Origin: an uncultured Opitutaceae bacterium
Lineage (GTDB): Bacteria; Verrucomicrobiota; Verrucomicrobiia; Opitutales; Opitutaceae
DNA: 64,000 nt
Direction of reading: 5' to 3'
NCBI GenBank assembly: GCA_903929355.1
Contig: CAIYUN010000003.1
Location: 1-64,000 of the forward strand
Below the pieces are notes generated by a model. The model worked only from the letters and a program-made list of their open reading frames with translations, searched no databases and was not told the origin of the DNA. Made by a program: the position numbers and the translations under genes. Shown here one piece after another: positions 7,805-21,146 of this stretch; the stretch's first letter is position 1, and each line of letters begins with the position of its first letter.

Positions 7805-9421
7805 ATGCCCAACGCTGCCGCTCATTCTGTCCCGCCCCGCGCCGCCACCGATCCGGCGGCGGTGGCGACCATCGGGCTGGCCCTCGTCCTGGCGGGGTCG
7901 TTTTACGCGCTGTTCTGGGTGGAGTGGCGGAACAATCCCGACCTGTCGCACGCGCTCTTCACGCCGGTGCTCTTTCTCATCCTGCTGCACGAGAGCCGCA
8001 CGCGAGGACCGTGGCGCTGGCTGCCGGCGTCAGCCTGGGTCACGGCCGCGACGGCGCTGACCCTCACGGCGGGGCTCGGACTGATGGCGGCGGCGGGGCT
8101 GTTTGCGGCGGCGTTAGACTGGTCGCATGCGTTGGTGGGCTTTTTGCTGGCGGCCGCTCTGGCCGTTCTTCTGCTGGCCGCGCTGCTGGGGTTGGCGGGA
8201 GAGCGGGTGCGGGTGTGTCCGCTCAACTGGCCCGCCGTGGCCGCGCTCGCGCTCTGGCCGTTGAGCGCCCCCATCCCGCCCGGCACCTACACGCGCCTGA
8301 CCTCGCACCTGCAACTGTGGGTGACAGGGGTGGTGCTGCACCTGCTGAACCTGTTGGGAGTGCCGGCGGTGCAGACCGGCAACGTAATCACCCTCACCCA
8401 TACCAGCGTGGGCGTGGAGGAGGCCTGCAGCGGGGTGCGCAGCCTCATGGCCTGCGTGGTCGCTGGGCTGTTTTTCTCCGCCACCCTGGTGCGGCGGCCC
8501 GCAGCGCGGGGGTTGTTGCTGGTGCTGGCCGCCCCTCTCGCGCTGGGCATGAACCTCGTGCGCTCGTTCACTCTCACTTTGCTGGCCAACGCGGGGGTGG
8601 ATATCAGCGGTGCCTGGCACGACCTGACGGGGTTCGCCATCCTCGGGGTGACGGCGGCGTTGCTCGGCGGGCTGGCGCTGCTCTTGGAGAGCCGTGAGCC
8701 GCCCGTCAGCACTCCGGCCGCCGGCCCTGCCTCCGCCCCCGGCTGGAGCGGCTGGCTGCCCCCCTCCGGGCTGGCTCTGGCCGGGGTGCTGGTGACGGCG
8801 TTGGTCCTCAACACCCATCCCGTGACCACGGCGGCAACCGCGACCGCCATCGCCGGGCCCGACCTGGCGGCCATTGTGCCCGCGCAGAGCCCCGGCTGGG
8901 AGGTGGTGACCACCGACGACCTGCACCGTTTCACCTCCACCCTCGCGACCAACCATCTGATCCAGCGGAACTATGTGCGCCGCACCCCCGACGTGCTGGT
9001 CCAGATCACCATTTATCTTGCCTGGTGGCCCGCGGGATCGGTGCCGGTGAGCCTGGTGGAGTCCCACACCCCCGAGGCCTGCTGGCCGGGCACCGGTTGG
9101 GTGCAGCAGCCCACTCCCACGCGGACGGTGACAGCCTCGGTCGCCGGGCGGGAGCTGCCCGCCGCCACTTATCTTTTTTTCAAAAACACCCAGGCATATC
9201 CACAGCACACCTGGTACTGGCACCTGAACGCCGGACGGCCGATCCAACAGATCAACGCGCTGTCGCCCCGTGAACTGCTGGGACTGGCGTGGCACTACGG
9301 ACTCCGCACCTCCGGCGAGCAGCTGTTTGTGCGGATCTCCAGCAACCAGCCGTGGGCGAAGATCGCCGGTGAGCCGTTGCTAACCAGCCTGTTTGCAGAG
9401 CTAAAGCCGATGGGGCTGTGA
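7805..9421 (+). CDS. Exosortase with C-terminal EpsI domain
   Basis: This 538-residue polytopic membrane transpeptidase is of the exosortase family, which sorts PEP-CTERM-type proteins. Multiple membrane helices occupy residues 20-300. The catalytic triad is visible: C208 in EEACSGVRS, R253 in NLVRS, and H272 in AWHDLTG. After the last helix comes an extracytoplasmic EpsI-like domain (about 340-538) with the pattern VQITIYLAWW. The start at 7805 follows 218 bp with no other feature. No protein in this window ends with a recognisable PEP-CTERM tail, so its substrates are elsewhere. Confidence 0.88.
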   Translation: MPNAAAHSVPPRAATDPAAVATIGLALVLAGSFYALFWVEWRNNPDLSHALFTPVLFLILLHESRTRGPWRWLPASAWVTAATALTLTAGLGLMAAAGLFAAALDWSHALVGFLLAAALAVLLLAALLGLAGERVRVCPLNWPAVAALALWPLSAPIPPGTYTRLTSHLQLWVTGVVLHLLNLLGVPAVQTGNVITLTHTSVGVEEACSGVRSLMACVVAGLFFSATLVRRPAARGLLLVLAAPLALGMNLVRSFTLTLLANAGVDISGAWHDLTGFAILGVTAALLGGLALLLESREPPVSTPAAGPASAPGWSGWLPPSGLALAGVLVTALVLNTHPVTTAATATAIAGPDLAAIVPAQSPGWEVVTTDDLHRFTSTLATNHLIQRNYVRRTPDVLVQITIYLAWWPAGSVPVSLVESHTPEACWPGTGWVQQPTPTRTVTASVAGRELPAATYLFFKNTQAYPQHTWYWHLNAGRPIQQINALSPRELLGLAWHYGLRTSGEQLFVRISSNQPWAKIAGEPLLTSLFAELKPMGL

Positions 9422-9425
9422 GGCC

Positions 9426-9524
9426 ATGCTCTTCGCCCTGACCAAACGCGAACGGCTCGCCCTGGCCCTGGGGACGCTGCTGTTCGCGCTCGCCCTGCTG
9501 GCTTGGGCGCTCGCGCTGCCCTAA
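9426..9524 (+). CDS. Possible 32-residue single-span membrane peptide
   Basis: A 32-residue ORF begins four bases after the exosortase stop codon. A short basic head (TKRER) is followed by one long hydrophobic helix. Tight spacing suggests co-translation with the exosortase. The product resembles a bare membrane anchor and has no family I recognise. It is too short to be certain. Confidence 0.4.
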   Translation: MLFALTKRERLALALGTLLFALALLAWALALP

Positions 9525-9662
9525 ACCACGCGGCGCGAGGATACCCGACCGGCCTTTGCCCCGCACCGCCACCAATTTCGGGTCTGCGTCGTTCCGTCTT
9601 GCCAACGGCCCTTCCGGGCCGCAGGCTGACCCCTTTTGCAACCACCTGACCACCTTTCCGCC

Positions 9663-11477
<1,815 letters not shown>

Positions 11478-11518
11478 AGTCTGGTCACCGGAATAAGGGC
11501 GCCTCTCCGGGGCGTCCC

Positions 11519-11609
11519 GGATGGCTCGGAGTGCCATCCCTACCTTGCCGAAATCAGCAGGCTCAGCCCTGTCTAGCCGTCATGTAGGCGGGGTGCCCCC
11601 CTCACCCCG
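11519..11609. repeat. Two dispersed palindromic repeats side by side
   Basis: The first unit (11519-11539) is a 7-bp stem GGATGGC/GCCATCC. Its core GCTCGGAGTGCCATC (11524-11538) recurs inverted at 20906-20920. The second (11583-11609) is a copy of the GTAGGCGGGGTGCCC element also found at 36-85 and 21071-21094. They fill the space between the convergent typA and pyrH genes. Confidence 0.65.
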
Positions 11610-11616
11610 TGTCCAC

Positions 11617-12354
11617 TCAGTTGTGCACCAGCGTGCCGACCTGCTCGCCGAGGACGGCGCGGCGGATCGAGCCGGGGGCGGTCAGGTCGAACACGAGGAT
11701 CGGCACGTTGTTGTCCATGCACTGCGAAAAGGCCGTTGAATCCATGACATTGAGGCGCTGGCGCAACGCGTCGCCAAAGGTGAGCGAGTCGTAGCGGACG
11801 GCGTCGGGAAATTTTTTCGGATCCTTGTTGTAGACCCCGTCTACCTTGGTGGCCTTGAAGATGATGTCGGCGCGGATTTCCGACGCGCGGAGGGCGGCGG
11901 CGGTGTCGGTCGAGAAGTAGGGGTTGCCGGTGCCGGCCGCGAAAATCACCACCCGGCCCTTTTCGAGGTGGCGCACCGCGCGCCGCGGAATGAAGGGCTC
12001 GGCGATCTGGTTCATGGGAATCGCACTTTGCACCCGGGTGATGACGCCCATTTTCTCCAGGCAATCCATCAGCGCCAGGCTGTTGATGACGGTGGCAAGC
12101 ATCCCCATGTAGTCGCCCGTGGTGCGGTCCACCCCGCGCTTTTCGCCGCTGAGGCCGCGGAAAATGTTGCCCCCGCCGATGACCACACCGACCTGCACGC
12201 CGAGCTCGTGGATGGCCTTGATCTCGGAGGAGACTCGCTCCAGCACATCCGCGTCAATGGGGTCACCGGACTGGCCCCGAAGGACTTCGCCGCTGAGTTT
12301 CAGAACCACGCGCCGGTATTTGGCGGCGGGTTTGGCCGGGGAGTTTTTGCTCAT
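11617..12354 (-). CDS. pyrH: UMP kinase PyrH
   Basis: UMP kinase makes UDP from UMP and ATP in the cytoplasm. The 245-residue protein has [15 protein letters not shown] near the N-terminus and the glycine-rich [14 protein letters not shown]. Further family marks are [16 protein letters not shown] and the [15 protein letters not shown] segment. Length is typical (235-250). It is last in a minus-strand run of signalling genes, starting 56 bp after the lone receiver. Its usual neighbours tsf and frr are absent from this window. Confidence 0.96.
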   Translation of the reverse strand: MSKNSPAKPAAKYRRVVLKLSGEVLRGQSGDPIDADVLERVSSEIKAIHELGVQVGVVIGGGNIFRGLSGEKRGVDRTTGDYMGMLATVINSLALMDCLEKMGVITRVQSAIPMNQIAEPFIPRRAVRHLEKGRVVIFAAGTGNPYFSTDTAAALRASEIRADIIFKATKVDGVYNKDPKKFPDAVRYDSLTFGDALRQRLNVMDSTAFSQCMDNNVPILVFDLTAPGSIRRAVLGEQVGTLVHN

Positions 12355-12410
12355 GGAAGGAGGAAAGGTCCGGGCTCGGGCCACGTCAATGCCGGGCTGC
12401 CTCCGACCGG

Positions 12411-12782
12411 TCAATCTGCGGCCAGGACGCTTGCGACGGTCACCTCCAATTCCTCATGGGTGAATGGTTTGGCCAGCACTTGCCGCGCACCCATCATTTG
12501 TGCCACATGCAGGTAGCCGGTGGCATTGTTACGGCCACCACCAGACATCGCGATGATCTTCAGGCCCGGGTATTTTTTAAGGAGTTCCGTGATGGTTTCG
12601 ATGCCCTCCTTCTCGGGCATGATGATGTCGGTCAACACCAAGTCGGCGGCGCGGTGGGCTTGCCGGGCCAGGCCCTCCTCGCCGTTCCGGGCCTCATCCA
12701 CGGTGTGCCCCATCTGCTCAAGGCCGGCCCGGAGTGACGGGCGGAATAGATCGTCGTCGTCAATCAATAGGATATGTGGCAT
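12411..12782 (-). CDS. Single-domain response regulator (CheY-like receiver)
   Basis: A 123-residue receiver domain stands alone without an output domain. The acidic pair D8/D9 is in ILLIDDDD, the phosphoacceptor is D52 in LTDIIMP, and K105 is in LAKPF. It begins one base after the stop codon of the hybrid kinase, so the two are surely co-transcribed. It may act as a phosphate shuttle or sink in the phosphorelay. The start at 12782 is where the receiver fold begins. Confidence 0.9.
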   Translation of the reverse strand: MPHILLIDDDDLFRPSLRAGLEQMGHTVDEARNGEEGLARQAHRAADLVLTDIIMPEKEGIETITELLKKYPGLKIIAMSGGGRNNATGYLHVAQMMGARQVLAKPFTHEELEVTVASVLAAD

Positions 12783-12783
12783 T

Positions 12784-14915
<2,132 letters not shown>

Positions 14916-14919
<4 letters not shown>

Positions 14920-15752
14920 AGCGCAGCGGGGTTGACATAGCGCGGCGGCAGGTTTTGTCGCGCCAGCAGGGCGTTGACCTCGACCTTGAGGGCCTGCACC
15001 CGGTCCTCCCGGTCCAGTATCAAGCCCTGCCAGCGCCTGAGCTCGTCCAGCTGCTCCCGGACTTTTTGCTCGGCGAGGCGGGCTTGGCGGGCTAGGCGGC
15101 TTTGCTCAAGCGCATGGGTGGTGGCAATCCCGAGGCGGGCCAGCCGATCCTTGAGGAGATAGTCGGCCGCCCCCAGCCGCATGGCCTCCACGGCGGTGTC
15201 CTCCCCGATGGTGCCTGAGATGATGATCAGGGGAATCTGCGGGTAATGCTCCCGCACCAACTGGATCGCGCGCAGGCCGGAAAAGGTGGGCATGGCATAA
15301 TCGGAGAGCTGGGCCGCCGCGAGCTCGGCCTGTTTGCGCTCGGTGATGTCGGCCCGGATGGCGACATACTGGCGGGGCTTCCCGTCGTCGTTGAGGAAAG
15401 GCACGATGGTCGTGTCCACCCAATAGAACGTCCCGTCTTTGGCCCGGTTCTTGATTTCCCCATGCCAGACCTGCCCACGGCCGATGGTCGTCCACAGTTC
15501 GCGGATGAACTCCTTCGGATGGTGGCCCGAGTTGATGAGACGGTGGTCCTGACCGAGCAGTTCCCCCCGCGAGTACTGTGAGATGGCGCAAAACTTGTCA
15601 TTCACATAGGTGATCCGCCCCGACGGGTCGGTGATCGCCACGATCGCATGTTCGTCAAGCGCAGCCTTCAGGTCACCAAGCTCCTTGAGGGTGGCCTTAA
15701 GTTGTGGCTCGGATGACATGGATTTGACGTTTGGGGTGAACGATGAAAGCAC
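14916..15752 (-). CDS. PAS domain protein with truncated receiver domain
   Basis: This 278-residue cytoplasmic protein has a PAS/PAC domain (about residues 25-145, ending [12 protein letters not shown]). It is followed abruptly by the second half of a receiver: [16 protein letters not shown]-like [15 protein letters not shown], and LLKDRLARL. The first half of the receiver fold, including the acidic pair, is missing. The C-terminal helix ([14 protein letters not shown]) is of the kind that ends many PAS kinases. It may be an in-frame deletion product of a longer REC-PAS protein. It overlaps the kinase start by four bases. Confidence 0.8.
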
Positions 15753-15820
15753 CTAACAATCACGTTACGAAATGATTAAGGAGTATCCGTGAATGCGGTT
15801 CAAGCCCGATCACGATATAA

Positions 15821-16579
15821 TCAACGAGCCGGGGCGGCTGCCTTGATCGGGCTTTCCCGAGCTCCGCCCGGATGCAGCAGGGCCCAGCGCAGTTCCAGTA
15901 AGGGTGTTACCCGGGCAAGGCTGGCAAAACCCACCGGCTTGATGATGTAGTTGGTCGCGCCCAGCTTCGCGCAGGCGAGGATGATGCGGTCGTGCCGCGA
16001 CCCGGTCAGGACAATCACAGGAAGGGCGTGGGTGCGCGGATCGTCCCTGAGCCGGCGCAGGACCTCGATCCCGGAGACCTTCGGCAGGTTCAGGTCCAGC
16101 AACACCAGTTGCGGGAGGCGCACAACCCTACGTGCCTGCGGGGATCCGGCCCCCAGCAGCAGGTCAAGGGCTTCCTCACCGTCGCGCGCGACCTGGATGG
16201 GGTTGATGAAATTTGCCCGTTTAAACGCCCGCTGGACCAGTTCGGCATCCTGCGGGTTGTCTTCGACGAGCAGAATCTCCCTGAGTTCCGGTGGGGACGT
16301 CCGCTCGGAGGCAGGCGGAACTTGGCCGGCCGGATCAGTCGTTGAATCCACCAGGCCCCCGACCGAAACCTGCAGCGCCTGCGCCAGGTTGGCGATGATC
16401 CGAAGCGTCACGTTCCGCCCGCCGCGCTCAATGTCTGCAACATAGGACCGGTGCATGTTCGCCCGCCACGCCAGCTCCTCCTGCGTGAGACCCAATGCCT
16501 GCCGGTGGTTTCTCACCGCCAGGCCCAGAAAGGCCTGATGGGCGTTACTAACCGGCTGGGGCTTTGGTTTTTGCTTCAT
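15821..16579 (-). CDS. XRE-type DNA-binding domain fused to a receiver domain
   Basis: This 252-residue protein has an N-terminal XRE/Cro-like helix-turn-helix (about residues 15-75, with LGLTQEELAWRANMHRSYV and IERGGRNVT). A linker leads to a C-terminal receiver of Rcp1 type: LLVEDNPQDAEL, phosphoacceptor D162 in LLDLNLPK, K214 in YIIKPV. DNA binding at the N-terminus and a receiver at the C-terminus is the reverse of most response regulators. It starts the signalling operon and is the likely output of the downstream kinase. A 16-bp palindrome covers its start codon. Confidence 0.85.
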   Translation of the reverse strand: MKQKPKPQPVSNAHQAFLGLAVRNHRQALGLTQEELAWRANMHRSYVADIERGGRNVTLRIIANLAQALQVSVGGLVDSTTDPAGQVPPASERTSPPELREILLVEDNPQDAELVQRAFKRANFINPIQVARDGEEALDLLLGAGSPQARRVVRLPQLVLLDLNLPKVSGIEVLRRLRDDPRTHALPVIVLTGSRHDRIILACAKLGATNYIIKPVGFASLARVTPLLELRWALLHPGGARESPIKAAAPAR

Positions 16580-16588
16580 CAATGAAGC
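16573..16588. promoter_or_regulatory. Palindrome over the XRE-REC start codon, possible operator
   Basis: GCTTCAT-CA-ATGAAGC is a perfect 7-bp inverted repeat with a 2-bp centre. It overlaps the start codon of the XRE-REC gene in the 241-bp gap to alaS. XRE-family repressors often bind such sites near their own genes. Autoregulation here is inferred; an RNA hairpin hiding the start codon is the alternative. Confidence 0.35.
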
Positions 16589-16820
16589 GATTGTACCAGC
16601 AGCCGCAATACACAGGAAGTGACAATGCGTTGGCCAAAAATGTTTGACCACTTTTTTACAAATGATGGCCGGTTGCCGGGAGCCCTCTTTCCGCCACACG
16701 TTTGCGGGAGAAATTATGAACTTTCCCCCACCCGACCGTACTGTTTGCTGCACTTTCCCCTGCTTCCGTTGTTTTTTCCTCTGTTCCCTCCGTCGCCTCC
16801 TGTTAGATGATCCTCCGTCC

Positions 16821-19571
16821 ATGACCTCCGCCCAGCTCCGCCAGTCCTTTCTCGATTTCTTTGCCACCCACGGCCACACCATCGTGCCGTCGTCGTCGCT
16901 GCTGCCCGATTCGCCCGGGTTGCTCTTCACCAACGCCGGCATGAACCAGTTTGTGCCGATCTTCCTCGGCGACCGCGCGCCCGATGTCTCCAAGTGGGCC
17001 GGCGCCCTGCCCGCCAAGGACACCCGCGCCGCCGACACCCAGAAATGCATCCGCGCCGGCGGCAAGCATAACGACCTCGAGGACGTCGGTTTCGACACCT
17101 ATCACCACACGCTGTTCGAGATGCTCGGCAATTGGTCCTTCGGCGACTACTTCAAAAAGGAATCGCTCACCTGGGGCTGGGAGCTGCTGACCAAGGTCTG
17201 GGGCATCCCGCCGAAGCGGCTCTTCGCCACGGTCTATGCACCCAAGCCTGGCGATCCGTCGGAGTTCGACCATGAGGCCGCCGCCATCTGGACGGAACTC
17301 TTCCGCGCCGCCGGTCTCGACCCCGCGGTCCACATCGTCCATGGCAACCGCAAGGACAACTTCTGGCAGATGGGCGACACCGGACCCTGCGGCCCGTGCT
17401 CCGAGATCCACTTCAACCTGCTCCCGGCCGACGACGAGACGGCCGGCCGCGCGCTGGTCAATTCCTCCAGCCCGCGCTGCATCGAGATCTGGAACCACGT
17501 CTTCATCCAGTTCAACGGCAACGCCGACGGCACGTTCTCTCCCCTCGCGGCCAAGCATGTGGACACCGGCATGGGCTTCGAGCGCGTCGCCGGCATCATG
17601 GCCACAACCAAGAACTTCACCGACTTCACCGCCGAGCCGTCGAATTACGAGGCCGATGTCTTTGCCCCGTTGTTCGCCAAGATCACGGCACTCTCGAGCA
17701 AGACCTACGCCCGGACTGTCCCCACGAAACGCGAGGGCCTGACCGAGCAGGAGAACACCGATGTGGCGTTCCGCGTCCTCGCGGACCACGCGCGCTGCGT
17801 GAGCTGTGCGATCGCGGACGGGATTTTACCGGGCAACGAGGGGCGCAACTACGTCATCCGCCGAATTCTGCGGCGGGGGATTTTGTATGGAACGAAGATT
17901 GGGCTGAAGGTCGGCGATTTCTCGCAGCTCGTGGGGCCAGTCGTCGCGTCGCTCGGTGATGTCTTCACCGAGCTGAAACAGCAGCAGAGCATCATCCAGC
18001 GGGTGATTCGCGGTGAGGAGGAGTCATTTGGACGCACGCTAGACCGTGGCCTGAAAATTTTTCATCAGCATTCTGACCCATCTGCAAAATCTCGTGGGAA
18101 TTCTGATGCAGTCGCAATCCATGGGAATCAATTGGCCGGTTGGGTTGCCTTCGAACTCTACGATACCTACGGTTTCCCCCTGGACATGACCCAGCTGCTT
18201 GCCGCCGAGCGTGGACTCACAGTCGATGCCGCAGGCTTTGAAGCTGAGATGGAAAAGCAACGTGAGTGCGGTCGCGCCGCGCAGAAAAAGGAAATCATCG
18301 TCGCGGCGACCGAGGGCGAAGCCACGAACCTCCAGCCCACGAAATTCCTTGGCTATACCCAAACCCACTCACACGCGCAACTCCTCGACGTCATCAAGAC
18401 TGACAAGGACACCTTCTTGGTCTTCGACCAGACACCCTTCTACGCTGAAATGGGGGGCCAGGCCGGCGACGCCGGCATGGCGCTCATCGCCGGCCAGCTC
18501 GTCCACCTCGCCGACACGGTCAAAGACAAAGCCGGTCGTCACCTCCACCGCGTTGCGGTGGAAACTCCAAGCGCCAAACTCCAAACGCCAAACTTTGAAA
18601 CTGGAGCCAACGCTGAACTGACGGTGGAGGTTGTGCGCCGTCGGGCGATTTCGCGCCATCACTCTGCCACGCACCTACTCCACTGGGCGTTGAGAAAAGT
18701 CCTCGGCACCCATGTCCGCCAGGCGGGCACGCACAAGACGCCAGAGCGCCTGCGCTTCGACTTTTCGCATTTCGAGGCCGTCACCCATGCCCAACTCTTG
18801 GAGATCGAGCAGCTCGTCAACGAGCGGGTCATTGATAACACCAGGGTCGAGACCTACGAGACCGAGTTCGACAAAAAGCCCGAGGGCACCCTCGCCTTCT
18901 TCGGCGACAAATACGGCAAGATCGTCCGCGTGGTGGACATCGGCGGCTACAGCCGCGAGCTTTGTGGCGGCACCCATGTCACCACGACGGGAGAGATCGG
19001 TGTCATCAAGGTGGTGGCAGAGATGGCCATCGCTGCCGGTACCCGCCGCATCGAAGCGGTCGCCGGCCAGCCGGCCTTTGACTTCGTCGCCCACCGCGAG
19101 TCCGCCCTCGCCGCCATCAACGCGAAGCTGAACGCCGGACCCCACGATGTGGCCCAAAAGCTCGACACCCTCCTCGCCCACCAGAAGGAGCTCGAGCGGA
19201 AGCTGAAAGTTTTTGAGCAAAAGGCCCTCTCTGCCCTCGCGACGGAACTCGCTGACCAAGCCGTGGTGCGTGACGGACTTAAGTTTATCTCCGCCGCAGT
19301 GACAGTGGAGGCGCCGGAAATGCTCCGCGAGCTCGGCGCCCAGGTACTCACCCGGCTGGGTGAGGGCGTCGTGCAGCTCGGCGCTGCCTTCGGGGAGAAG
19401 ACCAGCCTGGCGGTCTTCTGCTCGCCCGGCGCGGTCAAGGCCGGGCATGCGGCCGGCAAGATCGTGCAGGCGCTGAGCGTGCAGCTCGGTGGCAAGGGCG
19501 GCGGCAAGCCCGACTTCGCCATGGGCGGCGGCAAGGACGCCGTCAAACTGGCGGACGTGATGAAACTGTAG
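16821..19571 (+). CDS. alaS: Alanyl-tRNA synthetase AlaS
   Basis: This 916-residue class II synthetase charges tRNA-Ala and edits Ser/Gly-tRNA. It shows the motif-1 region FTNAGMNQFVPIF, the conserved NRKDNFWQMGDTGPCGPCSEI, and the GMGFERV motif. The editing-domain zinc ligands are HHSATH and CGGTH, and the C-Ala domain ends with GGGGKPDFAMGGG-like glycine repeats. Length fits large AlaS proteins. I chose the ATG at 16821 (MTSAQLRQSFLDFFATHGH); the frame stays open upstream but with no homology. Confidence 0.97.
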   Translation: MTSAQLRQSFLDFFATHGHTIVPSSSLLPDSPGLLFTNAGMNQFVPIFLGDRAPDVSKWAGALPAKDTRAADTQKCIRAGGKHNDLEDVGFDTYHHTLFEMLGNWSFGDYFKKESLTWGWELLTKVWGIPPKRLFATVYAPKPGDPSEFDHEAAAIWTELFRAAGLDPAVHIVHGNRKDNFWQMGDTGPCGPCSEIHFNLLPADDETAGRALVNSSSPRCIEIWNHVFIQFNGNADGTFSPLAAKHVDTGMGFERVAGIMATTKNFTDFTAEPSNYEADVFAPLFAKITALSSKTYARTVPTKREGLTEQENTDVAFRVLADHARCVSCAIADGILPGNEGRNYVIRRILRRGILYGTKIGLKVGDFSQLVGPVVASLGDVFTELKQQQSIIQRVIRGEEESFGRTLDRGLKIFHQHSDPSAKSRGNSDAVAIHGNQLAGWVAFELYDTYGFPLDMTQLLAAERGLTVDAAGFEAEMEKQRECGRAAQKKEIIVAATEGEATNLQPTKFLGYTQTHSHAQLLDVIKTDKDTFLVFDQTPFYAEMGGQAGDAGMALIAGQLVHLADTVKDKAGRHLHRVAVETPSAKLQTPNFETGANAELTVEVVRRRAISRHHSATHLLHWALRKVLGTHVRQAGTHKTPERLRFDFSHFEAVTHAQLLEIEQLVNERVIDNTRVETYETEFDKKPEGTLAFFGDKYGKIVRVVDIGGYSRELCGGTHVTTTGEIGVIKVVAEMAIAAGTRRIEAVAGQPAFDFVAHRESALAAINAKLNAGPHDVAQKLDTLLAHQKELERKLKVFEQKALSALATELADQAVVRDGLKFISAAVTVEAPEMLRELGAQVLTRLGEGVVQLGAAFGEKTSLAVFCSPGAVKAGHAAGKIVQALSVQLGGKGGGKPDFAMGGGKDAVKLADVMKL

Positions 19572-19603
19572 CCGGCGTCGCCTCGTCGCGCCGTCTGGTC
19601 GCG

Positions 19604-19638
19604 CCGAAGTTTCGACGAAGGCGGAAGCTTGGCGAAGG
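19604..19638. repeat. Variant dispersed repeat (CCGAAG...GGCGAAGG)
   Basis: This short stretch between the convergent alaS and MFS genes repeats GAAG/CGAAGG blocks. They resemble the palindromic unit at 40376-40400 and, in reverse, 22716-22742. It is a diverged member of that family. Confidence 0.4.
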
Positions 19639-19651
19639 AAAATGAGGCGCC

Positions 19652-20884
19652 TCACACCGCCCGCGCCTCACGGCGTGTGCGCATGGCCAGCCAGAGCCAC
19701 AGCGCCGCGCAAACCGCCAGCGCCACGGGCAGGACCAGCACCCCGCGCCGCAGGCTGCCAAAGGTGTCGGAAAGGTGGCCCACGATCTCCGTGGACCACA
19801 GGTCGCCGCCCAGATGTATGGCAAAAATGGACGCCGCCATCGCGCTCGCCCGCATGTTCGTTGGCACCGTCTCCAGGATGAGGGTGTTGACCGGCCCGGT
19901 GGAGAGAAAGAGGAGCAGCATCGCCAGCGCGAGGAATACCATGGCCACCGTCAGGCTCCCCGTGAGAAACGCCCCGAACGCCACCGGGACGGCGGCCAGC
20001 GTGCTCAAACCCAGCATCCAGGCATAACCGGCGGGATTGCGCCGTTGCCAGGCCGTCGCCGCAAAGCCACCCACGAACGTGGAGACCAGCCCGGCCACCA
20101 CCAGCGTGCCGCCAAAAAACAGTCCGGCCTTGGCGGGTTCTAGGCCATGCACACGAGTGAGGAAGGTCGGGCCCCAGTTGCCAAACGCACCCAGCGCAAA
20201 GGTGTAGGCCACATAGCCACCCACGACCAACAGATAGTCCGGGAGGAGCAGCAGCCCGAGATAATCGCGCAAGGCAGGCTTGGCGGTGGCTGAGCCCGCC
20301 TCGTCCGTGGCGCCACGTTGCGGCTCGGGTAGGAACATCCCCAGCAACGCCAGCAGCAGTCCCGGCCCGCCCGCCCAGTAAAACGCATACCGCCAGCCCA
20401 GGTGTACGGCGATCTGGCTGCCCAGCAGGACGCCGAGCGCCGAGCCGACCGGGATGGCAACGTAAAAGATGGTCAGCGCATTGTTGCGGCGTTCCTTGGG
20501 ATAGAGGTCTGCGATCCAGGCCGGGCTGACGGTGGCATAGCTGGCCTCGCCCACCCCGACCAGCACGCGAAACAGGAGCAAGGTGCCAAAGGCCGCAGCC
20601 CAGCCGGTGCAGACCGTTCCCAGGCTCCACACGAAGACGCCCGCCGCCACCAGCCAGCGGCGGGGGGCGCGGTCACCGAGCCAGCCAAAGAGCGGGGAGG
20701 TGAGGAAATACCCGAGCATGAACACGGTGGTGATGCGGCCGGCCTGTCCGTCGGTGAGTGAAAATTCCCGTTTCATCGGATCCAGCACCGCCGCGAGCAC
20801 GTAGCGGTCGAGGTAGTTGAACAGGTTCAGCCCGGTCAGCACCGCGAGGGTGAGCCCTGGTCGGATGGTCTGGTGGTCCTTCAC
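19652..20884 (-). CDS. Major facilitator superfamily transporter (spinster-like)
   Basis: This 410-residue protein has about twelve membrane segments. The first helix carries NLFNYLDRYVLAAVLDPMKREF, split here as LNLFNYLDRY and VLDPMKREF, typical of Spns-type MFS carriers. The loop GWLGDRAPRRW is MFS motif A, and RVLVGVGEASYATVSP is the conserved helix-4 region. The start is a GTG at 20884; the open frame further upstream runs through dispersed repeats and has no membrane or family signal. Substrate unknown. It is convergent with alaS. Confidence 0.85.
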   Translation of the reverse strand: MKDHQTIRPGLTLAVLTGLNLFNYLDRYVLAAVLDPMKREFSLTDGQAGRITTVFMLGYFLTSPLFGWLGDRAPRRWLVAAGVFVWSLGTVCTGWAAAFGTLLLFRVLVGVGEASYATVSPAWIADLYPKERRNNALTIFYVAIPVGSALGVLLGSQIAVHLGWRYAFYWAGGPGLLLALLGMFLPEPQRGATDEAGSATAKPALRDYLGLLLLPDYLLVVGGYVAYTFALGAFGNWGPTFLTRVHGLEPAKAGLFFGGTLVVAGLVSTFVGGFAATAWQRRNPAGYAWMLGLSTLAAVPVAFGAFLTGSLTVAMVFLALAMLLLFLSTGPVNTLILETVPTNMRASAMAASIFAIHLGGDLWSTEIVGHLSDTFGSLRRGVLVLPVALAVCAALWLWLAMRTRREARAV

Positions 20885-20905
20885 GTGGGGTGAGTCAATC
20901 CGCGC

Positions 20906-21094
20906 GATGGCACTCCGAGCAACGCCAAAGGGGATTGGTGTGGTGGGAGCGCGACCGCCCTCGGTCGAGGCTCTGTTTCTGCGAGCACATACCGATTTCT
21001 TGCAATACACCGGACGGCGCGCCCGGCGGTCGCGCCCTACCTTCGAACCGGCCGACCCGCGAGTTCGGAGCGGGGTGAGGGCACCCCGCCTACA
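20906..21094. repeat. Cluster of dispersed palindromic repeats
   Basis: The 262-bp gap between the MFS gene and ispH is filled by repeats seen elsewhere. These are an inverted copy of the GCTCGGAGTGCCATC unit (20906-20920), a palindromic GCGCGACCGCC stretch near 20950, a copy of the 40344-40371 element on the other strand (21012-21040), and a GCGGGGTG/CACCCCGC unit (21071-21094). No gene is seen here. The divergent promoters must lie among these elements. Confidence 0.65.
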
Positions 21095-21146
21095 ATTCGG
21101 GCTGGCGGCGGGACCGGTTCTGAAGAAAATAATCCTCTCGCCCGCC

